64,000 nt of DNA from Parvularcula lutaonensis (GTDB lineage: Bacteria; Pseudomonadota; Alphaproteobacteria; Caulobacterales; Parvularculaceae): contig NZ_BMXU01000001.1 in assembly GCF_014651915.1 (NCBI RefSeq), positions 1,116,001 to 1,180,000 on the forward strand, in the 5' to 3' direction. Both the position numbers and the translations under genes were made by a program. The notes under the pieces are model-generated. The model was not told the origin of the DNA, did no database searches, and saw only the letters and a program-made list of their open reading frames with translations. Below, piece after piece: positions 17,216 through 25,065 of the stretch. Position 1 is the stretch's first letter. Each line of letters begins with the position of its first letter.

Positions 17216-17605
17216 TCAGGCGCCGAGAAGCTCGCGGCTGGGCGATGCCGGCGACCGCGGGGGCGCAGAATGCCTCAGCCCGGCAATGATGCTCTCGTTG
17301 ATTTCAATCAAGCTGCGGAGCACATCAGGGTTCTTCGACGCCGCCTGTGTGTTGCGCTCGACAAAGCCCGCGATCGAAATCATCGACGCCTTGAGGTCGT
17401 TCGAACAGAGATTGTTCGGATTGGCCAGATCGCTGGCGAAGGTCATCCAGATCGCGCGGTTCCGCTGCAGGGCTTCGTGGAGCTGGGCGAGGCCAGCCAC
17501 GTCGCTCGGGTCTGCCGCGCGCATCCGGGTCGTCACGCGCTCGAGCACCTCCCGCTCAAGGTCGCGGCCCGAAGCCGTTTCGCGTTGTACGACGCCGTAT
17601 TCCAT
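17216..17605 (-). CDS. flaF: flagellar biosynthesis regulator FlaF
   Basis: Alphaproteobacterial protein required for flagellin synthesis or secretion, acting opposite FlbT. The sequence of about 129 residues carries the FlaF core ALQRNRAIWMTFASDLANPNNLCSNDLKASMISIAGFV. ATG 17605 is preferred to GTG 17614 because an AAAGG lies nine bases before the ATG. The C-terminal tail (HSAPPRSPASPSRELLGA) is an unconserved extension. It lies between flagellin and flbT. Confidence 0.92.
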   Translation of the reverse strand: MEYGVVQRETASGRDLEREVLERVTTRMRAADPSDVAGLAQLHEALQRNRAIWMTFASDLANPNNLCSNDLKASMISIAGFVERNTQAASKNPDVLRSLIEINESIIAGLRHSAPPRSPASPSRELLGA

Positions 17606-17654
17606 ACGGTGCACCTTTCTTTGTCAGGCTAACGCCTGGGGGTAAATCTGGTTC

Positions 17655-17699
17655 AAAAAGGGTGCCGCCGGGGTGCACGATCAAAAAATCCCCGGCGGC
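17655..17699 (-). terminator. intrinsic terminator downstream of flagellin
   Basis: Arms 17664-17673 and 17690-17699 form a ten-base-pair GC stem (GCCGCCGGGG with its complement). It is followed on the minus strand by a CCC and a run of five T at 17655-17659. It lies just after the flagellin stop and would uncouple the abundant flagellin message from flaF-flbT. Confidence 0.75.
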
Positions 17700-17707
17700 T
17701 CAGAGGC

Positions 17708-18940
17708 TTACTGGAACAGCGCCAGCAGGGCCTGCGGTGCCTGGTTGGCGATCGCGAGAGCCTGGATATTGAGCTGCTGCTGAACCTGCAGCGCCTGCAG
17801 GCGGGCCGAGGCTTCCTCGAGATTGGCGTCGGTCAGGGACGAGATGCCGCTCTGGAGCGAGGAAACGAGGCTATCGATAAAGGTCGACTGGATGTCGATG
17901 CGGTTCTGGACCGAGCCAAAGGCCGCGGTGGCGTCGATCGCCGACTGGATCATGTCTTCAACATCCAGCAGGGCCTGATCGATGTCCGCGTCGACGGTGG
18001 TGTCGACGTCGATCGAGAACAGGCGGCCAAGATCACCGCCCGCAACGCCATCGTTGAACGAGTCACCTGCGAGCGCGACGGCCGTGGCTTCATTGTTGGT
18101 GATGTTGATGACCGCGTTCTGGGTCAGCGGATCGGTCCCGACGGTAAGGGTGAAGTCGACATCGGGCGAGGAACCCGGCGTCGTGGCTTCGAGAGCGGCG
18201 AACTGGACGCCGAATTCATCGACAAGTGCCTGGGCGACATCGTTCACGGTGTCACCCTCGCTGGCAATGTATTGCACCGTGGTCGACGCAATCGTCGCCT
18301 CGAAGCTGTAGCCGGCATTGATCGTTCCGGCGGTGAGCGTGAGGGTTTCCGTAGCACCCGCCGCGATGCTCGCCGACGATGCCGTGTTCAGGCCGGCACC
18401 CGCGGTGATCTGGGTCGTCCCGAAGACCCCCTCGACCTGACGCAGATCCGCGCGTGCCACGGAGATCTCCGCCGTCGTCACGTTGCCCGTCGAGTCGCGG
18501 TTGAACGACGACAGGACTTCAATATCCGCACCGCCTTTGAGAAGGTTCAGGCCGTTGAACTGCGCCGCATCGACGATCGAAGAGATCTGGTCCTTGAGGG
18601 CGACGATGTCCCGCTGGATCGCCGTGCGATCGACATTCTGTTCCTTGGCGGAAACGATTTCGGCTTTGATCTGGGTCAGGAGGTTGCTGACCTGCTCCGA
18701 CGCCGCCCGCGCGACCTCGACGGTCGAGGTGCCGAGGTTGAGGCTGTTGGTGATCTGCTGGAAGCCCATCACATCAGAATTCATCACCGTGCTGATGGCC
18801 CAGACTGATGCGCTGTCCTTCGCGTTCGCGATGCGCTTGCCCGTCGAGATCTGGTCCTGAATCTTGAACAGGTTCTCGTTGACCTTGCTGAGGTTCATCA
18901 GGGCGACTTGGGCGCTCTGGTTGAAGTTAATCGAAGGCAT
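17708..18940 (-). CDS. flagellin
   Basis: Filament subunit of 410 residues. The N-terminal D0/D1 coiled coil (INFNQSAQVALMNLSKVNENLFKIQDQISTGKRIANAKDSASVWAIS) and the C-terminal D0/D1 (FGSVQNRIDIQSTFIDSLVSSLQSGISSLTDANLEEASARLQALQVQQQLNIQALAIANQAPQALLALF) are clear. The middle, roughly residues 165-330, is a Thr/Ala/Asp-rich surface domain. It is the only flagellin in this window and is followed by flaF and flbT, whose products set its expression. Many alphaproteobacteria have several flagellin genes, so others may exist elsewhere. Confidence 0.96.
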   Translation of the reverse strand: MPSINFNQSAQVALMNLSKVNENLFKIQDQISTGKRIANAKDSASVWAISTVMNSDVMGFQQITNSLNLGTSTVEVARAASEQVSNLLTQIKAEIVSAKEQNVDRTAIQRDIVALKDQISSIVDAAQFNGLNLLKGGADIEVLSSFNRDSTGNVTTAEISVARADLRQVEGVFGTTQITAGAGLNTASSASIAAGATETLTLTAGTINAGYSFEATIASTTVQYIASEGDTVNDVAQALVDEFGVQFAALEATTPGSSPDVDFTLTVGTDPLTQNAVINITNNEATAVALAGDSFNDGVAGGDLGRLFSIDVDTTVDADIDQALLDVEDMIQSAIDATAAFGSVQNRIDIQSTFIDSLVSSLQSGISSLTDANLEEASARLQALQVQQQLNIQALAIANQAPQALLALFQ

Positions 18941-19039
18941 TTGGTTCTCGTCTCACTGGTTGCCAGCGCGGATCCCTCGTCCCCGGGCCCACTGGCGGCC
19001 GCAACTTCCAGTTGCCTTGCCATCCTTAGGTTGTGAGCC

Positions 19040-19054
19040 TTAATAGCCCGTGAA
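19040..19054. promoter_or_regulatory. near-consensus CtrA-type site upstream of flagellin
   Basis: TTAA-N7-TGAA at 19040-19054 matches seven of eight consensus positions and lies about 100 bases upstream of the flagellin start. A perfect six-base inverted repeat (GCAACT at 19001-19006, AGTTGC at 19010-19015) lies closer to the gene. Flagellin is usually a late class gene, so direct CtrA control would be unusual; treat this as weak. Confidence 0.3.
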
Positions 19055-19093
19055 GCCGGGAAGATTCAGTCGCAAATAACCGGGACTGGAAGG

Positions 19094-19354
19094 TCAGGGC
19101 AGCTCGCCCTCGGCGCCTCGGAGCTGTTGGTAAAGACGGTCCGCGAAGCGCGTGTCTGCAGCGGCGATATCCTCTGCAACCCGCTGCAGGACATGGTCTG
19201 TCAGGCTATCGAGCGTGTCGCTTCCGGTAGAGAATGCTTCGGCGAAACCTCCATGGCGCAGCAGCTGGGTGAACAAGGCCGCCTGCAGCTCTGTTGCCGA
19301 TTTTCGGATCGGATCTGGCGAGACGGCAGCGACGTCGAGTGTGACCGGATTCAT
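19094..19354 (-). CDS. small putative rod-binding (FlgJ N-terminal-like) protein
   Basis: An 86-residue product starting at ATG 19354, which has AGGGGAG six bases upstream. The longer frame starting at 19597 lacks such a site and overlaps the divergent fliK. The sequence ELQAALFTQLLRHGGFAEAF...LDSLTDHVLQRVAEDIAAADTRFADRLYQQL resembles the rod-binding domain found at the N-terminus of FlgJ, without the muramidase domain. Such short forms serve in alphaproteobacteria as rod-assembly factors. Similarity is weak, and the flagellar neighbourhood provides most of the support. Confidence 0.55.
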   Translation of the reverse strand: MNPVTLDVAAVSPDPIRKSATELQAALFTQLLRHGGFAEAFSTGSDTLDSLTDHVLQRVAEDIAAADTRFADRLYQQLRGAEGELP

Positions 19355-19424
19355 AAAGAGCTCCCCTTTAGATTGCCGTTCATGGTTTATGCGCGTAAAG
19401 GTTGTCGTAAGGTTTAGATGATAT

Positions 19425-20630
19425 ATGACAGTCATGCAGACACCCCCAAGCAGCACGCTTGCCAGCATGATCCCGGCGAGCACCGCCCAGAACACGGCAG
19501 TCAATCCGTCTACCGATGAAGCATCCTCCGCCTTCCACGGCCTTGTGGAAGGGGTGGTGATCGAACCACAACCCTTGGTCACGAAGAGCGCCCTCAACCT
19601 GACAGAGGCCAGTGCCGAGGTGATGCAGCGAGCACGGAGTCCGCTGACTGATGGACCTTCGTCGGCGCTTCTCGATCGGGTCCAGGTGCCCGGCCTTCGC
19701 CAAGCGGTCGATCATGCGGGGATACCCGCGCAGCTGACCGTGTCCGGCAGCGAAATGGTGCCTTCAACAGGAATGGCCGCACCGCGGAAAGTTTCGCCCA
19801 TCGCCCATCATCTGCAACCGACGCCACCTGCGCAGCTTCCGGCCGGCATGTCGCCCGCCGCAACGGGCGGTGTGGATCATGCCGGTGAAGCATCCCGATC
19901 GCCGCTTGCCGCGCAGCCTGTCGCTTCTCGTCAGGCACCGGATGATGCAGGCGCTTCCCTTCTCAGGGCGCAGCGCCCTGAAACCTCCGTCGATGCAACA
20001 AAGAGAGCCGAGCAGTCGGTCAGGACCGAGGGCTCGGAACGGTTGGCGCGCGAAACCTCGCCACTGCCACTCGATGGCTTGAGCGGGGCACGGATAAATA
20101 TTTCCGAGGCCATCGCAACCGAGCTCCCAAGGCCCATGGCGGGTCCCGTGAAGTCAGTCGTGGTCGAAACGGCTGCCGCTGGTCTTCCGCTGGACCTCGC
20201 CTCGTCCCATTCCCTGAAGCCTGGCGCAACGCAGCCGATGACCGAGGCTAGAATGCCGAGCCCGGTGACGGACCAGATCCGTACGGCAATCGAAGCCCGC
20301 GGTCCGCAGCAGCGAATCGAGGTCCAGCTCGATCCGCCGGAGCTCGGTCGTGTACAGATCGAATTTGAAGTCAGCCGTTCAGGCTCGCTCCGCGCCATCA
20401 TCACGGCGTCAGAGATGGACACGGCGGATCTGCTTCGCCGCCACGGAGGCTCCTTCGCTGAGGACCTGCGCGACCAGGGCTTCGAGGACGTCGATCTTGC
20501 CTGGGGCGACGACCGCGAAAGTGACCCAGCCCCGTACGCCACGCCCCCGGATCTCCGCGCAGCCTCACCACAAATGACGGTGGGCCACGCGCGTCGCGAC
20601 TCTGATGCCCTTCTCGACATCCAACTCTAG
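19425..20630 (+). CDS. fliK: flagellar hook-length control protein FliK
   Basis: Secreted molecular ruler that triggers the FlhB specificity switch. The 401-residue protein has a low-complexity Pro/Ala/Ser-rich N-terminal two-thirds. A conserved C-terminal domain around residues 285-355 follows (IRTAIEARGPQQRIEVQLDPPELGRVQIEFEVSRSGSLRAIITASEMDTADLLRRH), containing the LDPPELG core. It is divergent from the small rod-binding-like gene and is followed nine bases later by flgD, forming a two-gene hook assembly operon. Confidence 0.92.
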   Translation: MTVMQTPPSSTLASMIPASTAQNTAVNPSTDEASSAFHGLVEGVVIEPQPLVTKSALNLTEASAEVMQRARSPLTDGPSSALLDRVQVPGLRQAVDHAGIPAQLTVSGSEMVPSTGMAAPRKVSPIAHHLQPTPPAQLPAGMSPAATGGVDHAGEASRSPLAAQPVASRQAPDDAGASLLRAQRPETSVDATKRAEQSVRTEGSERLARETSPLPLDGLSGARINISEAIATELPRPMAGPVKSVVVETAAAGLPLDLASSHSLKPGATQPMTEARMPSPVTDQIRTAIEARGPQQRIEVQLDPPELGRVQIEFEVSRSGSLRAIITASEMDTADLLRRHGGSFAEDLRDQGFEDVDLAWGDDRESDPAPYATPPDLRAASPQMTVGHARRDSDALLDIQL

Positions 20631-20639
20631 GAGAACTTC

Positions 20640-20891
20640 ATGGATATTGCCGCTCTCAGCGCCAGCACGAGCACCGATCCCGCCATCGGCGGGGCGCGCA
20701 CAGACCAGTCGCAGGAGATGAGCGAGTTCCTCCGCCTCCTGACGGCACAGATCGAGAACCAGGATCCGATGGAGCCGTTGGAGGCGAACCAGTTCATCGA
20801 GCAGCTCGCCACCATCAACGCACTGGAGCAACAGATCCAGACGAACGCCTATCTTGAACAGATGGTCGATCTGCTCCGCGATAGTAGCTAG
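20640..20891 (+). CDS. flgD: very short FlgD (hook-capping protein N-terminal domain only)
   Basis: Eighty-three residues carrying the FlgD N-terminal signature QEMSEFLRLLTAQIENQDPMEPLEANQFIEQLATINALEQQIQTNAYLEQMVDLL. FlgD caps the growing hook and recruits FlgE. The C-terminal Tudor/Ig-like domains found in longer homologues are absent, and the frame ends naturally rather than at an obvious disruption. ATG 20640 has AGGAG close upstream. The stop shares a CTAG with the convergent fliL-like gene, so there is no remnant of the missing domain downstream in the same frame. Confidence 0.85.
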   Translation: MDIAALSASTSTDPAIGGARTDQSQEMSEFLRLLTAQIENQDPMEPLEANQFIEQLATINALEQQIQTNAYLEQMVDLLRDSS

Positions 20892-21316
20892 ATGATGCGC
20901 TTGCGGAGGAAGTCCTGGATGAGGACGTCCTCCACGGCCTCGGGATATAACGCCTCGACCGCGTCCCTGATGGTCGTCTTGATGAGGTCAGAGAGCGCCG
21001 GGTCCGTGATTCCCATGTCGAAGTGACCGTCATGGCTCAGGCCGATGAGCGCGGTCAGGATCCTGTCCCGCAACAGCGACTCGCTTTCTTGCGCCTCGAG
21101 CGCATCCTTCCCCTTCATCTCGATGTTGACGCGCAACACCACGACACTGACGGTCCGGTGATTTTCCGACACGGGGACCACGAAGGGACGGTTGAGTTTC
21201 ACGGTCGAACTCACCGCGACTTTCTTCGATTTCGGCGCAGCCTCCGCATCGGTGGGCGCCGTTACTGCTGCCACCAAAGCGAGAGCGAGCGTCGCAGCAA
21301 ATTTTCCGTACACCAT
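20888..21316 (-). CDS. fliL: FliL-like flagellar basal body-associated protein
   Basis: About 142 residues from ATG 21316, chosen for the GGAGGA six bases upstream; the longer frame to 21421 has no comparable signal. An N-terminal hydrophobic segment (FAATLALALVAAVTAPTDAEAA) could be a signal peptide or anchor. The body (NRPFVVPVSENHRTVSVVVLRVNIEM...LLRDRILTALIGL...VEDVLIQDFLRKRII) matches the stomatin-like FliL domain associated with the stator. The first helix looks like a cleavable signal, unlike the usual FliL anchor, so the symbol is tentative. It closes the motA-flgF-flgG-flgA-flgH operon. Confidence 0.7.
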   Translation of the reverse strand: MVYGKFAATLALALVAAVTAPTDAEAAPKSKKVAVSSTVKLNRPFVVPVSENHRTVSVVVLRVNIEMKGKDALEAQESESLLRDRILTALIGLSHDGHFDMGITDPALSDLIKTTIRDAVEALYPEAVEDVLIQDFLRKRII

Positions 21317-21341
21317 AATATTCCTCCTTGCTTGATCCCGG

Positions 21342-22004
21342 TTAGAAGGGAACGATGAGGTCCAGCAGCCTGTTCCCGACGCCTTTGCGCCCAGTGGCCG
21401 AGATCGGGCCCCGGCCGACATAGCGGATGTCTGCCTCTGCGATCCGGTCGTGTTGCACCGTATTTTCGCGGGATATGTCTTCGGGGCGCACGATCCCGGC
21501 GACCATCAGCCTACGGACATCGCTGCCGACCTGGACCTGCTGGCGTCCCTCGATGATGAGGTCGCCATTTGGCAGACGGCCGGTGATCCTCGCGGCAAGG
21601 CGAAGGGTGATCCGGTCCTGCCGACGCAGGTTCCCCTGCCCACGCAGGCGCTCCTCGCTGACGAGATCGACGCCGGGGTTCAGGTTCGCGCCACCGGGAA
21701 GAGCATTGTCCGCCCACTGCGGAAGCCCCAGGGCTGCAGGCGACTCGAAGCGTCGCTCGTTCGTACGGTTGCGCTGGGTATCGTTGAGGATCTGCGCCTC
21801 GTCGTCGATCGACACGAGGACGGTCAGGAGATCACCGACCTCCCGTGCACGCCGGTTGCCGAAGAGGCTCTCGGGATCCTGGTTCCACAAGGAGGCATCC
21901 TGCGAGGGACGGTTCTCCAAGACAATCCTGTCCTCCGCAGGAAGAGGTTCGCGCGTGGCACACGCCGCGATGAGGAGGGTCGAGGCAAGAAAGAAGCGCT
22001 TCAT
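21342..22004 (-). CDS. flgH: flagellar L-ring lipoprotein FlgH
   Basis: Outer-membrane L-ring subunit of 220 residues. A lipoprotein signal (MKRFFLASTLLIAAC) carries the modified Cys at residue 15. Family motifs follow: SLWNQDPESLFGNRRAREVGDLLTVLV near the N-terminus, GQGNLRRQDRITLRLAARI and LPNGDLIIEGRQQVQVGSDVRRLMVAGIVRPEDI in the middle, and EADIRYVGRGPISATGRKG at the end. It overlaps flgA by four bases. Confidence 0.97.
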   Translation of the reverse strand: MKRFFLASTLLIAACATREPLPAEDRIVLENRPSQDASLWNQDPESLFGNRRAREVGDLLTVLVSIDDEAQILNDTQRNRTNERRFESPAALGLPQWADNALPGGANLNPGVDLVSEERLRGQGNLRRQDRITLRLAARITGRLPNGDLIIEGRQQVQVGSDVRRLMVAGIVRPEDISRENTVQHDRIAEADIRYVGRGPISATGRKGVGNRLLDLIVPF

Positions 22005-22393
22005 CCATGCACCGCCACACGACCGGGAGCCGTCACGACACCCGAGACAGGCTTGCGCCTTCCGGGCAGCACGACCTCGACCGTGGTGCCGATCGTGCCA
22101 TTGCTGAGGGACCGACCTTCGGTCCGCAAGGTCAGGGTACCGCGCTCGAAGACGACAATGACCGTCTGCTGGCGACTGACGGCAATCGGCTCACGCACAT
22201 CGAAAGGCCTGACCCGCGCCCCCTCGAAGAGCGGACGGCGCGCTTCCTTCCCAATGAAGAAGGCGAGCGCCTCTTCCGCTCCGGTGAGATCTCCGGCCGT
22301 GATGACCTCCCCGCGAGCAATCGGGCGGGAGGCTTCCACCTCTCCAGCAGCTGCACCGACGAGGAGGAATGCGAGTCCTGCCAACAGCATCAA
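22001..22393 (-). CDS. flgA: flagellar P-ring assembly chaperone FlgA (short form)
   Basis: Periplasmic chaperone needed for FlgI polymerisation. The 130-residue protein has a signal peptide (MMLLAGLAFLLVGAAAGEVEA), an SAF-like domain (RPIARGEVITAGDLTGAE), and the C-terminal FlgA pattern (REPIAVSRQQTVIVVFERGTLTLRTEGRSLSNGTIGTTVEVVLPGRRKPVSGVVTAPGRV). It is at the short end for the family, as in other alphaproteobacteria. It is tightly overlapped with flgG and flgH. Confidence 0.9.
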   Translation of the reverse strand: MMLLAGLAFLLVGAAAGEVEASRPIARGEVITAGDLTGAEEALAFFIGKEARRPLFEGARVRPFDVREPIAVSRQQTVIVVFERGTLTLRTEGRSLSNGTIGTTVEVVLPGRRKPVSGVVTAPGRVAVHG

Positions 22394-23175
22394 CGGATCC
22401 TCGTCGTTGCGGCGAGCATTTCATCAGCAGCCGTCATGACCTTGGAGTTCAGCTCATAACCGCGCTGCGCCTCGATCAGGTCCGCGATCTCCGCCACCAC
22501 GTCGACCGAGCTGTCCTCGAGGAACCCTTGGCGCATGAAACCGGCACCATCGAGCCCGGCAAATCCGCCCAGCGGCGGCCCGGACGCTTCGGTCTCGCGG
22601 AACAGGTTCCCGCCGAGGGCTTCTAGGCCCTGGTCGTTGGTGAAGGTCGTGATACCGATGATGCCGAGGTTCTGGGGCGGCGTGCCGTCTGCAAAGACGG
22701 CGAAGACCTCCCCGTCTGGGGTCACGCGGACGGACCTTGCGACCTCTGGGACCGCAATCCCGCCCGAGATGGGAAAGCCTTCGGCAGTCACAATCGTCCC
22801 GTCAGGCGAGAGCGAGAAACGACCGTCACGGGTATAAACGGTCTCGCCGGAAGGAAGTTCGACGTCGAAGAACCCGCGCCCCTCGATCGCGATGTCGAGA
22901 TCGCCGCCCGTGGTCGTCAAAGACCCCTGCTGCTGCTCGGCCACAACGGAGGCGGTCCGCACGCCGATGCCAAGCTGGATGCCGCCCGGCACAATGGTTC
23001 CAGTCCGTGAGCTGAGCACCCCCGGCGTCACTTCCTGACGATAGAACAGGTCGGCGAAGGCCGCCCGGCGGGGCGCATAGGCCGTGGTCGACATGTTGGC
23101 GATGTTGTTGGCGATGGTGGAGACGCGCGTCTGTTGCGCGGCCATGCCAGTGGCGGCGATGTTGAGGGCGTTCAT
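22390..23175 (-). CDS. flgG: flagellar distal rod protein FlgG
   Basis: Distal rod subunit of 261 residues. Hallmarks are the N-terminal NIAATGMAAQQTRVSTIANNIANMSTTAYAPRRA, the central LDIAIEGRGFFDVELPSGETVYTRDGRFSLSPDG, and the C-terminal GFLEDSSVDVVAEIADLIEAQRGYELNSKVMTAADEMLAATTRIR. Length is the family norm. It is eight bases downstream of flgF and overlaps flgA. Confidence 0.97.
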   Translation of the reverse strand: MNALNIAATGMAAQQTRVSTIANNIANMSTTAYAPRRAAFADLFYRQEVTPGVLSSRTGTIVPGGIQLGIGVRTASVVAEQQQGSLTTTGGDLDIAIEGRGFFDVELPSGETVYTRDGRFSLSPDGTIVTAEGFPISGGIAVPEVARSVRVTPDGEVFAVFADGTPPQNLGIIGITTFTNDQGLEALGGNLFRETEASGPPLGGFAGLDGAGFMRQGFLEDSSVDVVAEIADLIEAQRGYELNSKVMTAADEMLAATTRIR

Positions 23176-23183
23176 TCTCTCTC

Positions 23184-23897
23184 CTAGTTTCGTCCGAGGG
23201 CTTCGATGAGCGCCTGGATCCTTTCATGTTCATCCGTTTGCAGAGCAGCACCTGCTTCATAGAGGCGCTGGGTCTCGATCAGCCGCGCCATCTCCTCAAC
23301 GGGAGAAACGTTCGAGCTTTCGAGGAAGCCCTGGCGGACGCGCGGTGTATCTTCGAAGCGCAGGGCCCCGGTCGTGCGCCAGAGATTGTCGCCCGCACGG
23401 ACAAGGTCCTCCGCTTCAGCAGAAAGGACGCCAATCTGGGCAACCCCGAACCCGTCGGCGGTGATCGTTCCATCGGGGCCCACTGAGATCTCCGACGTGT
23501 TCGGAGGAAGCGTGACGGGAGCGCCGCCTTCGTCGAGGACGGGATCACCCATCGGCGTGACAAGATTGCCTTCATTGTCGAGCATGAAATGCCCCGCGCG
23601 AGTCAGCAGCACGTCGCCGTCTCGCCCGACACCGAACCAGCCGGCCCCTTCGATGGCGAGATCGAGGGCGCCGCCGGTCTTCCGCATCGTGCCCGTGGAA
23701 AGGTCGGTATAGTGCCCGCGCAGAGAGCCCATCGACGCGGAAGCCTGTTCAGGCAGTTCACGGACAAACTCGGCGAAGACAGCAGCCTCCCGGCGGAAGC
23801 CATCCGTGGAAGCGTTCGCGATATTGTTCGCGATCACCGAGAGCTCCTGCAGGAGCCCCGACTGGCGCGTGAGGCTGACGGAAATGGCGTCGGTCAT
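23184..23897 (-). CDS. flgF: flagellar basal-body rod protein FlgF
   Basis: Rod protein of 237 residues, homologous to FlgG but shorter. It has the N-terminal rod motif (SVIANNIANASTDGFRREAAVFAEFV), the central LDLAIEGAGWFGVGRDGDVLLTRAGHFMLDNEGNLV, and the C-terminal GFLESSNVSPVEEMARLIETQRLYEAGAALQ. It is followed eight bases later by flgG and preceded by motA with only a three-base gap. Confidence 0.95.
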   Translation of the reverse strand: MTDAISVSLTRQSGLLQELSVIANNIANASTDGFRREAAVFAEFVRELPEQASASMGSLRGHYTDLSTGTMRKTGGALDLAIEGAGWFGVGRDGDVLLTRAGHFMLDNEGNLVTPMGDPVLDEGGAPVTLPPNTSEISVGPDGTITADGFGVAQIGVLSAEAEDLVRAGDNLWRTTGALRFEDTPRVRQGFLESSNVSPVEEMARLIETQRLYEAGAALQTDEHERIQALIEALGRN

Positions 23898-23900
23898 GGG

Positions 23901-24767
23901 TCAGGCGGCTTTCTTCATGGAACGAATTGCATCGTCGAGTTCGAGGAAGCTCGGCCGCACCTTGTCCGGGGCGTTGCGCCTGCCGACCTCCACGCACATC
24001 ACGGCGGGGTGCTGGTGCAGCCAGTGGACGAGGACTTCGCGGATCAGCCCGTAGAAGGCCTGCTCTTCCTCCCTGAGCTGCTTAATACGCTCCGCCCACG
24101 GACCGACGATCCCATAGGCGAGGAAGACGCCGAGGAAGGTGCCGACCAGCGCCGAGCCGATCATCTGGCCGAGGATCTCCGGCGGCTTGTCAATTGAAGC
24201 CATGGTCTTGATGACGCCGAGAACGGCCGCGACGATCCCCAGGGCTGGCAGCGCGTCGGCCATGCGGCCCAGCGCATGGGCGCCGTGCAGGCTGTCTTCT
24301 TTCATCTGCAAAAGCTGCTTTTCGAGCATCTCTTCGACCTGGAAGGCATTGTCGAAGTTCATGATCATCGAGCGCATGGTGTCGCAGATGATCTCGATGG
24401 CATGCTTGTCCTTCGCGATGTTGGGATATTCTTGGAAGATCGGAGAGTTACCGGGATCTTCGATCGCCTTTTCGAGCTCCGTTGGATCCTTTGCGCCGAG
24501 GTTGAGCAGCGTGTGGAGCAGGCACAGGAGATCCTGGTAATCCTTCTTCCCGAACCTCGGTCCACTGATGAGTGCCTTCATGTCGGCACCCGTGTGCTTG
24601 ATCACCGCCATGTTGTTGCCGGCGATGAAGGCGCCCATCGCGGCGCCACCTATGATCATCATCTCGAACGGCAGCGCCGCGATGATGATACCGAGTTTCC
24701 CTCCGGCGAGCGCGTAGCCGCCGAAGACCATGATGAGCGTGAGGAGAACACCGAGGAGCGCAACCAT
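23901..24767 (-). CDS. motA: flagellar stator protein MotA
   Basis: Proton-channel stator subunit with four membrane helices. I place the start at ATG 24767 (MVALLGVLLTLIMVFGGYALAGGKLG), giving 288 residues, the usual alphaproteobacterial size; 24788 or 24851 would add 7 or 28 residues that are not membrane-like. Recognisable segments are FEMMIIGGAAMGAFIAGN, the cytoplasmic loop EYPNIAKDKHAIEIICDTMRSM, and the last helices DALPALGIVAAVLGVIKTM and IGSALVGTFLGVFLAYGIVGP. It heads the motA-flgF-flgG-flgA-flgH-fliL operon. Confidence 0.95.
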   Translation of the reverse strand: MVALLGVLLTLIMVFGGYALAGGKLGIIIAALPFEMMIIGGAAMGAFIAGNNMAVIKHTGADMKALISGPRFGKKDYQDLLCLLHTLLNLGAKDPTELEKAIEDPGNSPIFQEYPNIAKDKHAIEIICDTMRSMIMNFDNAFQVEEMLEKQLLQMKEDSLHGAHALGRMADALPALGIVAAVLGVIKTMASIDKPPEILGQMIGSALVGTFLGVFLAYGIVGPWAERIKQLREEEQAFYGLIREVLVHWLHQHPAVMCVEVGRRNAPDKVRPSFLELDDAIRSMKKAA

Positions 24768-25065
24768 GCCCTTCCGATACTCCACCATTGGTTGCCGAAC
24801 GCTTAACGAAACCTTTTTTTGCTCGCCCCTGGCGCGTGCCGCGCGCTCCACTCCCGGGGCTCTGCAGGTCCTTCCCGGATCACCAACCTGTGACAGGCTG
24901 TCTCAGTCTCGTGAGCGCTTTGTGATGTTTGCGCCACAACTCGCAAAAAGCCTGATGTGAAATCGTCTGTGTGCAATGCGAAATTGCAGTATCTGCCTTG
25001 TTTTCGCCCTGCGGCTCACCTCCTTGATAGGCCAACAACACTATAAGCAAGGGAGACCAACGCTC

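Noticed and set aside
18941-19093. Sigma-54 (GG-N10-GC) promoter upstream of flagellin
   Set aside because: TGGCA-like sequences are present but the GG and GC elements are not at the required spacing on the coding strand.
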